Shown piece after piece: positions 1 to 9,823 of a DNA stretch of 64,000 nt. Source of the DNA: Rosellinia necatrix. Its lineage: Eukaryota > Ascomycota > Sordariomycetes > Xylariales > Xylariaceae. Under the pieces are notes generated by a model that saw nothing but the letters and a program-made list of their open reading frames with translations, ran no database searches and was not told where the DNA came from. The translations under genes were made by a program, and so were the position numbers. The first letter of the stretch is position 1, and each line of letters opens with the position of its first letter. Location of the stretch: contig JAGYVD010000009.1 in assembly GCA_021209875.1 (NCBI GenBank), forward strand, positions 558,001-622,000. Reading direction: 5' to 3'.

Positions 1-2885
1 GCGCCTCAGCCTGGCGGCAGCGCACTAGGTTTTGCTCCACGAACCATTACATGTGCTCAAATAGGGGTTGCATGTGAAAGCAAGCAATGCGCGCTGCCGA
101 ATTTGCAATGTGAGGACTGAGGATGGGAGGTTGTATTTTACTAGTACGAGTCGACCGGAGTGAAGGCTGAAGATCATGATATGACAATATGTGACTTATA
201 CTCCTGACGGTTCATTACCACCTATCCGGCTGTGAATACTGTCTTGGTATCGGTCTACGCTGTTCGCCGCAGGAAATTTGGGGCTGGGCTACATCTCATA
301 AATAAACATTCTTAATGGAATTTGGGTGAGATATATTATTATAGATTGCCTAGTTATAAGTTCGCAATAGCAAACTCCCTTGGCGTCTGGCCTATCTCCT
401 ACGATCGCGCGAGGTAATGGACGCTATCATTTGTTAAGGAAGCGTACCCATATTTACAAGCACTAATGATTTTATTATCACTGACGAGAACTATTTCTAG
501 TTAGCTTGCAGTCAGAGACTTGATAATACGGATGATAGGAAAAGCTAAGAAATATACTGATGAGGTTAAGACGCAGTGGTTATAAGTCTGTCGAATATAA
601 CCTAAATATTGGGCTCTATACTGACAAACAAGTAATTCTAGGTCTCTTGGAGCTCGCGTCTCTTATTTATAAATTAATCTCACGCCTGGTTGGGATACAT
701 GATTGGTGTTCGAGGAGCTCGTCAACAAGCTCAGGCTAACGATGAAGAGGAAAGTTTAGCAAAAACCAATTTACGAATCTATAGAGGTGCAAGTGAATAA
801 ATCTAGCTTAAAGTAGATTGCGCCGACGGAAGAGGACATTCATCTCGATCTAGTAGGGAAAATGTTGGAAGGATACAGAACTGATAGATAGGGGTATTCT
901 ATCTAATAGTGTAGTCAACTAAACTAAACGGGCCATTTACTCGGGTATAATCGGGATCGAAACACAAACCATTTCTCTGAACGATCAATAATCAATCACC
1001 TGAATATCTAGCCCCCCTTTAGGTCCCGGAGGACGTAAAAGGGACAACATGCGTTAGCATGGCAGATGCACCTCTCATCATACCCTCGAATGGAATTGAG
1101 GCTTTACGTGCCACCTAGGGTCTCCTTGGCGGCTCCCGAAGGAAAGCCATATATATATGGCTCAAGGGGATGCGTGTGAGATGACTAGAAGTCAATGGCA
1201 TTCGGAGTGCTGATCAAGCCCTTTTTCGACATGACCGCATCTACTAGCGAGCTCGAAACTGGATATCTAGCTGGGTCATGCCGACAACCGTGCTCGGTGT
1301 CTATTTGTATTTATTTGCGTATGGTAGAATTCTTCAGAAGAATGGGAGCTGTGGACAGGGTCGCTTAAAATTGCCCACGGCCTACTAGCGAAGCTTTTTG
1401 AGGTGTTCACGACGGTATGGAAAACTTGGAACGAGCCGCTCAAATTACCCACACCTATTTTACAAGACCTTGGTCGCACCGAAAAAGGCAGTAATGAGAA
1501 CGACATACCAATAGAGACTAAAGAGAAGAGAGCAGTTACCGAGCTAAATCCCTTAAGGGCTTTACTAGATGTCTTTCACAACCGCCCTTACTGGAATCAT
1601 ATAGAGGAACTTCGGCCTTCTTGTCCCCCTGAAGAGGCTATATTAATTTTCGATGGCGATATAGTAGCGTGATTGAATCAGGTCTCACATATCTTTCTTT
1701 GGATAGTTAACTTTGGGACAGATCTCACGCAAACGGGACACCCGCTGATATTTCACCTGACGTTTGGGGTGTTTCACTAACTGTGATCCCTCAAATATCG
1801 CGCTTGCCCATCTTCGAGCTATTCATTGAAGACGAAAAGAAAGAATAGAAGATTGATTTCGGACAAGTCTGGTACGCATCAACCGTGATCTTATGACTGT
1901 CATCTTCGTTATAATAAATGTCTAAGGTCATGTCGTCTCCCTCTATAGATCTCACCGTCGTCACCCCCGGCCTTACGTACATGCCTGCTCCAAGCGGCAT
2001 ACATTTCAGCCACCCATGATTAGGTCGTACACTCACCATTTAGATTTTATTTGGCATCTCAGAGCCGTTTAACGCAGGCTCTCATGAGAGAAGTATGAGT
2101 TAGGACTACCACACAGTAATTTTTGCACTTGGTTCAAAAAGAGCAGCCCTAATACTCTTTTCTTAACAGTGTGTAAAACAGCTGATATATGCCTTTAAAG
2201 GGAAGGCCAAGACCTAAGATCAAAGACATGATATAAGACTCTTTTACGGGGGATTCCATTTGCTACTCATCCCCTCGTCAATCTACAATACAACATACGT
2301 CAGAGCAAGGCTTGGCAATTAAATTGCCTGATTAGGAAGAGCCTGACTTCTGGGGCTTAGCTGCGCCGACACTACCAAGCCTTTAGATTAACTAGGGGCA
2401 GCATCCACAGGGGCAAACTTTACGTGGGAGAAGAATACGGCGTATCTGCATCCTTCCCTTAAACTAGGGTAAACTTTGGTATAGAATACACTAAGAAGAG
2501 CAGAGTCCAATCATTGATACCGTTGATTCATGTCTATAGGGCCAAACCCGAAATTGGGGATCCCAGGTTGCTCCGCTGAGTTCTAAATCGGGAGAATTCA
2601 TCAGGATATCATCATCAGCCACAGACGTAACTATGCATCGTACTTTGCCAGAGACGCTTCATTTTCGACTTCACAAGCAGCTGAGCCCCAGCCTTGGCGG
2701 CCTGACCTTCATCATACCGTACTTAACTATGGTCGTTCTTGTCATTTCTCGAGGGATTGTTACCGATTCGTCCGAGCCCAGAAACTATATAACATGGCCC
2801 TCCAACCGCTATCCCGAGAATCGTAGGGACATGTCTTGATTTCAACAACCTGCCTTAGGCCTACGACATCCTGATTTCCATCATA
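1..2885. other. AT-rich intergenic region, no supportable gene
   Basis: Only short unrelated reading frames occur here (for example 1403-1672 + and 1791-2039 -). None has a recognisable domain, and none can be extended by plausible splice sites. The base composition is visibly AT-rich with many TA-rich stretches, unlike the GC-rich gene that follows at 2886. The block could be decayed repeat DNA (repeat-induced point mutation is common in this group), but no parent element is recognisable by eye. The last few hundred bases should hold the promoter of the hydrolase gene. Confidence 0.5.
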
Positions 2886-4667
2886 ATGCCTTCTCCCTAT
2901 CGTTTCGCGACCCCTTTACTATGCCTACCTGCTGTTCTCGCCAGGATTCTCGGGCCGCTCAATCCAGCTCCCACTGATCTCACTAGTACTGCCAGTAGCG
3001 TGCGAGAGCAGTGGGAAAACCTCACTTCAACGCTAGAAGATCATCTCGCCGGCAGCTCACGCAATGAGGCTCTATCCGGTCTAGACGCGATCACCTTCTC
3101 GCTGGGTCTCTTTTCGGTCCATGACCCCAACGCCGCCGGCTCTCTTCAGTATCATCATACCGGCCCTGATATCCGCAACTCTTCTCTTGGTGTAAAAAAG
3201 GTGGATGGAAACAGCATTTATCGCGTAGCGAGCATGACGAAAGTCATGACTGTCTATGCCGGCTTACTTCTTCTCGATCCAAGTGACTGGCATAAACCGT
3301 TGACCGAGGTTTTCCCTGAGATCGCCTCGCTCCCAAAGGATGACCCAGTCCATCATATCCAGTGGGATACTATCACCCCATTCTCGCTCGCGTCTCAGAT
3401 TACCGGGCTCCCTGCTAACGCGAGACCCTTCGACGTCGGCGAACTCTCTACTTCCTTCTATTTCATAGACCCAATTGACCCAACCACCCTCGGCCTGCCG
3501 CCCCTCACTCTTAACAGCACGGGCATCAATGTGCCCTGCCAAGACATGAACTGCACCGCAGAAGAGTACATCAAAGGCATCCAAGCGCCGACATTGCCGG
3601 TTTTCCAATCCCCCGGCTACGCGAACACCAACTTCATCCTTCTCGGCCGCGTCATCTCGAAGCTGACGGGACTCGACGCCAACGAAGAGTGGTTCCAAAA
3701 GGCGGTGTTCGGCCCCCTGGACATGACCAGCACCTCGTCCCTGTCCCCCACGAAGTCCCCGTACGCCGGCTACGTCGTGGCGGGTGACGTCGAGGGGTTC
3801 GCGTTCCAGGGCGGGATCACGAGCTCGTCCGGGGGCATCTTCACGACGACCAACGACGTGGCCAAGCTGGGCGTCGGCATGCTCAACTCGACGCTGCTGC
3901 CGGCCGACCAGACGCGGCGGTGGATGAAGCCGAACGCGTTCACGGCCAGCCCGGACTTCGCGCTCGGCCTCGGCTGGGAGATCTACCGCCACGCGGACAG
4001 GGCCACGGGCCACGTCACCGACCTGTACACGAAGCTCGGCGACGCCGGCAACTACGCCAGCTACCTCGTCGTCGTGCCCGACTACGCCGCCGGCTTCTCG
4101 GTGATCGTGGCCGGCGGCGCCGCGACGACGGCGGCCCAGCGCAGCGCTGCGGCGCACCTGCTGGCGGACCTGGTCAGCGAGACGGTGCTGCCGGCGCTGC
4201 GGGACCAGGCGGCGGCCGAGGCGCGGCGCAACTACGCCGGCACGTACGTCGCCGCGCCGGCGGCGGCGGGGTCCCGCGAGTCGCGACTGACGCTCGCGTA
4301 CAACGACACGGCGGGCGCCGGCTCCGGGCTCACGCTCACCGCGCTCGTCAACAACGGCACCGACCTGCTCGCGAACCTGCGGGCCTTCCTAGGCAGCGAA
4401 CAGCTCGTGCTCGCGCCGGCGACGGCGGACCCTCGGACCCGCCGCGGCGGCTTTCTCATCACGCCCGTGAAGTCCGCGGCGGCGGCCCCCTCCACCGGTC
4501 TGTTCTCCGACATGTTCGCCAACAACGCCGACTGGATCAACAACAACGGCCTGACGTACGGCGGACAGGCCCTCGGCACGCTCTACTTCGACGTCGACGG
4601 GGACGGCGTCGCCGTCGCGGCGCTGCCGGCCGTCTTGCGCGGGAAGAGCTTCAAGAGGACTGCGTAA
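2886..4667 (+). CDS. Secreted beta-lactamase-family (class C-like) serine hydrolase
   Basis: Intronless frame of 593 residues. It begins with a hydrophobic segment (about residues 5-22) that fits a signal peptide or anchor. The class C beta-lactamase/penicillin-binding-protein nucleophile motif SxxK is present as SMTK at 116-119, within RVASMTKVMTVYAG. The Tyr motif YxN is present as YAN at 245-247 in SPGYANTNF. A glycine-rich SSGGIFTTTND segment follows. The C-terminal part after about residue 430 matches the extra beta-rich domain seen in fungal members near 580-600 residues (the ARB_00930-like group). Several N-x-S/T sites suit secretion. Family knowledge says such proteins are usually esterases or peptidases of unknown substrate, not antibiotic lactamases. 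The first third has moderate GC, whereas the last half is very GC-rich, which also opens long antisense frames. Start chosen at the ATG that gives the signal peptide. Confidence 0.9.
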   Translation: MPSPYRFATPLLCLPAVLARILGPLNPAPTDLTSTASSVREQWENLTSTLEDHLAGSSRNEALSGLDAITFSLGLFSVHDPNAAGSLQYHHTGPDIRNSSLGVKKVDGNSIYRVASMTKVMTVYAGLLLLDPSDWHKPLTEVFPEIASLPKDDPVHHIQWDTITPFSLASQITGLPANARPFDVGELSTSFYFIDPIDPTTLGLPPLTLNSTGINVPCQDMNCTAEEYIKGIQAPTLPVFQSPGYANTNFILLGRVISKLTGLDANEEWFQKAVFGPLDMTSTSSLSPTKSPYAGYVVAGDVEGFAFQGGITSSSGGIFTTTNDVAKLGVGMLNSTLLPADQTRRWMKPNAFTASPDFALGLGWEIYRHADRATGHVTDLYTKLGDAGNYASYLVVVPDYAAGFSVIVAGGAATTAAQRSAAAHLLADLVSETVLPALRDQAAAEARRNYAGTYVAAPAAAGSRESRLTLAYNDTAGAGSGLTLTALVNNGTDLLANLRAFLGSEQLVLAPATADPRTRRGGFLITPVKSAAAAPSTGLFSDMFANNADWINNNGLTYGGQALGTLYFDVDGDGVAVAALPAVLRGKSFKRTA

Positions 4668-5273
4668 GAGGGATATAATTAAGATATATAGACAGTGTTC
4701 TGGTTTGTTTGGCGGAAGGTCTTTGAACTGGAGGGGTCTACGATTGCATGAATGTTATATGTATCATACTATAGGGCTTTTCTTTGGAACTAAATCGGTG
4801 TAGAACGTGTTGGGCTATTTCATGGAATAAATCTTTATATTGCATCGGATACAATAATTGTATGAATCTAACCGATCATTTTCGTGAGATCCCTGTTTGT
4901 TCGCTATCGCTTTCGCGCCTTGAAAGTCCGTTAGCTTAGCGATGCTTTCTAGCATCCGACAATTTGCCTCGGCCTGCCAGCGTAGCGAGAGGATGCCTGG
5001 AAATAGCATATATAACTATACGAATAACATTGGCTGATATGTTTGCAGTTAATGTCGTTATGCATTCAGAGCAACCGCTGTGCCATAGCGCAAAGACTTC
5101 GCCTCGATATTCGTATCAAGAATACGGGATCCGGCCATGTTCGGCAGTGCCATTATGAGCCAGTTGTAGTGCTCGGGGTGTATTAAGACAATCGATGCCA
5201 ATTCCAAACTGAGCTAGTTATCTAACATTGATTTGTTATAGAAACGTTCCTGTGTCTACTTGGATATTTTTGA
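4668..5273. other. Intergenic between tail-to-tail genes
   Basis: Roughly 600 bases separate the stop of the hydrolase (+) from the stop of the kinase (-). Both genes end here, so the stretch must hold both 3' ends. Composition is AT-rich. No gene or clear repeat seen. Confidence 0.5.
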
Positions 5274-7553
5274 CTACCTGTACGCCTTCCACCGAGTCGA
5301 GTCGTCTTTGTAATTGATACCAGTATCCAGAAGTCCATCCTCAGCGGTCCAGGGAGATAAACCCGTTGTCCGGGCCTGGTTATCCCGGCCCCGGTCATCT
5401 ATATTCACTAACCCAGTCCGATTGGAGTTCTGGCCAGGCGAGATTATATTGTTCGATGCAGAGTAGCCTGCTGGCTTCTTCCTCCTTGGCCCGGCAGCGA
5501 TCGCGGCGTAATAATCTTGGGATTTGGAACCGTGATGATTCTTTATCTCTTTAAATCGACGGGATACGTCGTCCTGAGGATCAAGAACGATGTCGTCAAC
5601 GATTTCCTCAACGACGGCACCTCCGGTATCTCTCCGAGGATCCTTCTTAGTAAAGTCGTTAAAAACTTCGTCGAGGGTTCGAACAGCATGTGGGTATATA
5701 CCAGCCTTGACGTAGTCTATCTTATTTCTAGGACGTCCCGGAGAACTACTACGTTCCGGTTGATAGTGTAGTTTTATTGTGCTCTCAGGTCGTTTGTCAA
5801 CTCCCCACTGTTGGCCTTCCCGCCTCTCAGATCGTTCGCCGCCGGAGGTTGGTTCGAGTTTGTTGCGCACCTCATTTGCCTGTTTAAACAGCGCGCCACG
5901 CCTAGCACTAAAGCGCTCATCGCCATGGGACTCTATTTCGTCGGCCTTCAACAGAACATCACGCAGAATCATTTCACTCAACCCTCGGCGCTCAGCTTCC
6001 TGCCTCTCAGGATTGCGAGGGGGGCTTGCTGAATGTCGCATGCATCGGGGGAGTATGACAGTGTTGAAATGGCGTTCTATTGTGATTAGCTGCCACATGG
6101 CCTTAGACATGAATTCAGGTTGCCGTCCCGGATTTTCTTCATGCTCATTCTCCTCGTCGCTTCTACGACTGTTGGCAAGCCTGTTTTTAGAGACGCTTTC
6201 AATCAGAGGTCTGGCAAGTCTTGCATCGCTAGACTCGTTTCGGTCACGGAAGACCGTTGTAGCGCCCGCTATGAGAGGCTCTTTCTCTCTGTTTTGAATC
6301 ATTCTTAGGCCCCTTGCAACAATTTCCATCGGGTCAATGCGTTGCTGGTGGATTCTTGTTTCATGCCGACTAGCAACCGTGCCGGGATCGCCGCGTCGAC
6401 GTTCATCTTTCCGAGTCGGCCGGAATATTTCTGCGCTCACAGGTTGCGGTGGAGGCGGTCGGTTGATATGTAGGTTTGAAATAGTGCTCCAGGCTCCGGA
6501 AGGCTCAGCACCAAGATATGAAGCATGCCTCGTCTCATCGTACGAACGATATGGGGTAGGAAGACTTCACTCGTTAGTCAAGACTCACACAACTGGCGCA
6601 GTCGGAGTGTACCTTGAGTCTGTTTGAGCGGGCGTGATAGCGTGGTCAATGTTTACCCCCAACCATTCGTGTTTAGCAGCTTCCTGGATCTTGAACCTTA
6701 ACCCCGGTTCCGCTGCCATCGCATTGGTGATGAAAGAGATGGCCGGTCCGCTTGCTCCAACCGTAGTAAGGGGCTCCGTTGGGAACACGGTAGGTTTAAG
6801 TGCGTAGCTGCGCAGACTATCATCGGATGGAAACACGGCCTTGCCGCATAGCATTCTGAACGTCATTTCGCCCAAGGACCAGATATCGGTTCTAAAAGGG
6901 TCAGCCGTTCTCGGGTCAGAGCCCCCATAACCGTGTAGTTCGGGTGCGAAAAACCCTCGAGTTCCTTTGACCGAAGTCGTAGCAGCCCCTGTCCCTTCGA
7001 TACGTTTGCTGAGCCCCATATCACAGATTTTCACCCACCAGTGCTCCTCCGGCGGGCGAGACTTGATCAGGATGTTCTGCAACATAAAATCCTCAATTTC
7101 ACACTCCATGGGTTGATTGCATTGGCAGGCCTACGTACCCCTGGCTTTAAATCGCGGTGTGCAAATCCTTCTTCGTGCATAAACTGTAATCCCTCAACCA
7201 CTTGCCAAGTTATCTCTTGAGTATCGCTCTCCGGTAGTCTGATGTGCTGCGCCAAGAAGCGTTGGAGATCGCCCAGTGGGCAATATTCCATCGCGATAGA
7301 GATGAAGCCGGAACCCTCATACCACCCGAACGACTGTACGAAGCATCGCGCGTAATTTCTCGAGGAGAACTTGGCCAGTGCCTCCAGCTCAGATTTGCAT
7401 ATCTCCAACACCGACGTAGCATTGGCGGAGGTGATCTGTTTAACCGCGCGATACGGCGCCTCGGTCGGGTTGTCGGAACTGATGGCAAGCCGTTTTTTCC
7501 AACCACACCACGCCGTGACCACCACTGCCTAGAACGCGCTCTCTCTCTTCCAT
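5274..7553 (-). CDS. Ser/Thr protein kinase with long C-terminal tail (one frameshift)
   Basis: Three exons on the minus strand: 7553-7139, 7076-6613 and 6564-5274. The introns are 7138-7077 (GTACGT...TTGCAG) and 6612-6565 (GTACAC, CTAAC branch, GAAG). With one base removed from a six-A run (7493-7498) the product is 722 residues. All kinase motifs look catalytic: Gly loop GSGGHGVVW (9-17), VAIK lysine in RAVKQI (K38), alphaC Glu near 55, HRDLKPGN with D134 interrupted by intron 1, DMG in place of DFG (157-159), and APE (182-184). The domain ends near 275. The remaining 450 residues are hydrophilic, Arg/Glu-rich and without a recognised domain. As written, the A6 run puts the Gly loop and the rest of the kinase in different frames. 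The start (MEERERVLG) is the only ATG in the Gly-loop frame after an upstream stop, but an unseen 5' exon is possible. It is transcribed divergently from the HeLo-pseudokinase gene at 8118. Confidence 0.78.
7493..7498 (-). other. Homopolymer frameshift site in kinase gene
   Basis: Six T on the plus strand (six A in the coding strand). Upstream coding frame reads ...GHGVVWLEK, downstream frame reads RLAISSDNPTEAPYRAVKQI. One A fewer joins them directly, and the total then comes to an exact 723 codons including stop. No alternative splice pair near this point rescues the frame. Confidence 0.7.
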
Positions 7554-8117
7554 ATCTCTTGTTGGGGTACAGCGCGCCGGCCTGGCCGATCGTAGTAGAT
7601 GTGGGTGGTAATGTCATTGTTGTCGCTGCTGAATCTAGTTTGGAGTTTCGAGTCGCGAACTAGGTCCGGCAGGCTCGTTGCCATCAGTCCGATTGATCAC
7701 CCGGCCAGGAAAGTTACGTGGCATGGATCTTCTCGAAGGCCCGAGGACTGAATAGTCGTCAGAATTGGTATGAAATTAGATTGCATCGACCGAGTGCCTG
7801 CACTATGGAGTGTGGAGCCGAGGGTAGAAGTCGATCAATATGGCAAGAGGGAGAGGCAGCTCACGCGTTAGCCGAAGGCTGTGCAGCATCAGTTGGGCAC
7901 AGATCTACATGCATGCAGATTCAATAGCTGAAGGCTTGGCCCCAATCCAGCCAAGTCACGTCGATGCGGGGGCTTGCACGGTGTGAGATCTCAGGCAGAC
8001 ATCGCACCGTTCTAAAATTCATATATAATGCATTCCCAGCCACAGCCCCGGGAGAAAATGGGGATGGCGATGGCATCCTCGCCGCTTTAGCGACACACTT
8101 TAGTACCCGTTAGTCGT
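7554..8117. promoter_or_regulatory. Shared divergent promoter region, kinase / HeLo-pseudokinase
   Basis: About 560 bases lie between the start codons of the two head-to-head genes. A TA-rich stretch around 8020-8032 (catatataatg) is about 90 bases upstream of the plus-strand start and could be a core promoter element. No other site is assigned. Co-regulation is inferred from arrangement only. Confidence 0.4.
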
Positions 8118-9823
8118 ATGTCAGGCGCCGAGCTGCCCCTCGCCATCATTGGCACCGTCGATCTTGTTTTCAAGTAAGGGCGGGCGTGGATCTTGTCACA
8201 GGAGTAAATACTAACGGCAAGCCAAAATCATAGGTATGGCGAAAAGCTTATGAAGCTTTGCGCAGCTTTCAGAGATGCCGATGGTGAGGTAGCAGAGCGC
8301 ATATTGCGCGTCCATGCTGGCTGGCTGAAGACGGCAGAACAGCTCAGGTTTATGCAACACGTCGAATGGTTGATGGATGCAGGCCATCGGGATATCAACG
8401 AAAGAACCATCGAGATACTGCATAGCAAACTCAAGGCCGTCACCTCCAAACTGAAAAGGGTTCTGAAGATGCCTGACAAAGAGGGCGGCCCGGCCTCTGT
8501 CGAGGGGGGCGATGAGAGGCCGAGGCCGAAGAGGTGGAAGTACGCTTTGTTCAAGGAAAGCATCGACGAAGCCGTTGAGGAGTTGGAAAGATGGCAGCGC
8601 ACGGCAGACCCCTCGTGGTATCTCATCCTTAAGATAGCCAGCTCTCAGATCGACAACGCGCTCGTGCAGGGAGAGAGGAAGATGATCACCTCGTTCCCCG
8701 CCACCAGGACTATCCGCGCAGGCCTCCGAGATATCAGCAGCGACGAGCCGTCAGGCGTCTTTCTGCCACCTGGCGAGCTAGAAAAAATGGTCATTACAGA
8801 CATTCCCTTATGCGAAGCCAAGGTGGCTACGAGGATGAGTGCTCGCAAGGGACCTCTGAACTTCTTGCTCACGCAAATGGAGTGCCCTCCCGAAGCGAAA
8901 GTCCCTTTTATTCGACGGGACTTGCGAGATCTTGCTCGGAAGCTGCCCCATGACGATCCCAGAACTTTCTGCCTCCTTTCCTGTAAGGGAATCGTCGAAA
9001 AGGTGGACGATACGATTCCTGGTATGCCAGCGCGAATCACTTTCACCATGGTGTTCCGCACTCCAAGCCAGCTCTCGGGCCCCAGAAGCTTGAGAGACCG
9101 CCTCGTGTCGGGGGCTGAGGGATTGGAGCTATCAGACAAGTTCGAAATCGCCCAGCAGATGGCCACGTCTATAAGTTACGTCCACACCTTCGGATTCGTG
9201 CACAAGAATATCCGTCCGGAAACCATGATCACATTCGCCGATCCGCAACGCTCCTCTTCTCCAGCCGTCTTTCTCATCGGCTTTGACAACTTCCGCAAGG
9301 ACGAAGGCAATACGTACCGAATAGGAGACGACGACTGGGAGAAGAACTTGTACCGACATCCGTCGCGCCAGGGCCCAAGCCCAAATGACTATTACGTCAT
9401 GCAGCATGACATCTATAGCCTGGGCGTGTGTCTTCTTGAGGTAGGGCTCGGGAAGTCGTTTGTAAGCTATGATGCGGGTGGCCGACGCCCTATCCCATCG
9501 GCTGCGCTAGGGTTACAAGACAGCCATCCGAGGCTGCTAGATCGGGTTACCTTGAAAAATCATCTTGTTAACCTAGCCCGCGGAGCATTGCGACGTTACA
9601 TGGGACGACGGTACGCCGCAGTGGTTGAGACGTGCTTAACTTGTCTAGATGACGACAATACTGATTTCGGTGACGAGAAAGAGTTCTTAGACAAAGATGG
9701 CGTGTTGGTAGGTGTACGATACATTGAAAAGGTAAGTCCACTGACCATAGTTATGACATCCGCCATTTATCCGTATCTAACAGGGAGCAGGTACTCTCCC
9801 AGCTCAATGCAATTTGTGTATAA
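8118..9823 (+). CDS. HeLo-like domain fused to a pseudokinase
   Basis: Three exons: 8118-8173, 8234-9731 and 9791-9823. The introns are 8174-8233 (GTAAGG, perfect TACTAAC branch, TAG) and 9732-9790 (GTAAGT...GCAG). The product is 528 residues, and all splice phases close. The N-terminus (MSGAELPLAIIGTVDLVFKYG) and the following helical segment, to about residue 170, resemble the HeLo/HET-S-like bundles that begin many fungal signalling proteins. The C-terminal half has kinase architecture but lost chemistry. HRDLKPxN is replaced by HKNIRPET (342-349), so the catalytic Asp is Asn344. DFG is replaced by GFDN (368-371). No Gly loop is apparent. The tail GVRYIEKVLSQLNAICV, completed by the last tiny exon, is typical of this fungal family. 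HeLo bundles can act as membrane-targeting cell-death modules in HET-S/HELLP proteins. Such a role here is inference. Confidence 0.82.

Noticed and set aside
1791..2039. 82-residue minus-strand frame as a gene
   Set aside because: Parts look protein-like, but there is no family match, no extension by splice sites and the surrounding DNA is AT-rich; too weak to list as a gene.
3264..4678. Long frames overlapping the beta-lactamase-like gene on both strands (3264-4157 - and 3920-4678 +)
   Set aside because: Arg/Gly/Ala-rich shadow frames of a GC-rich gene; no domain or start context.
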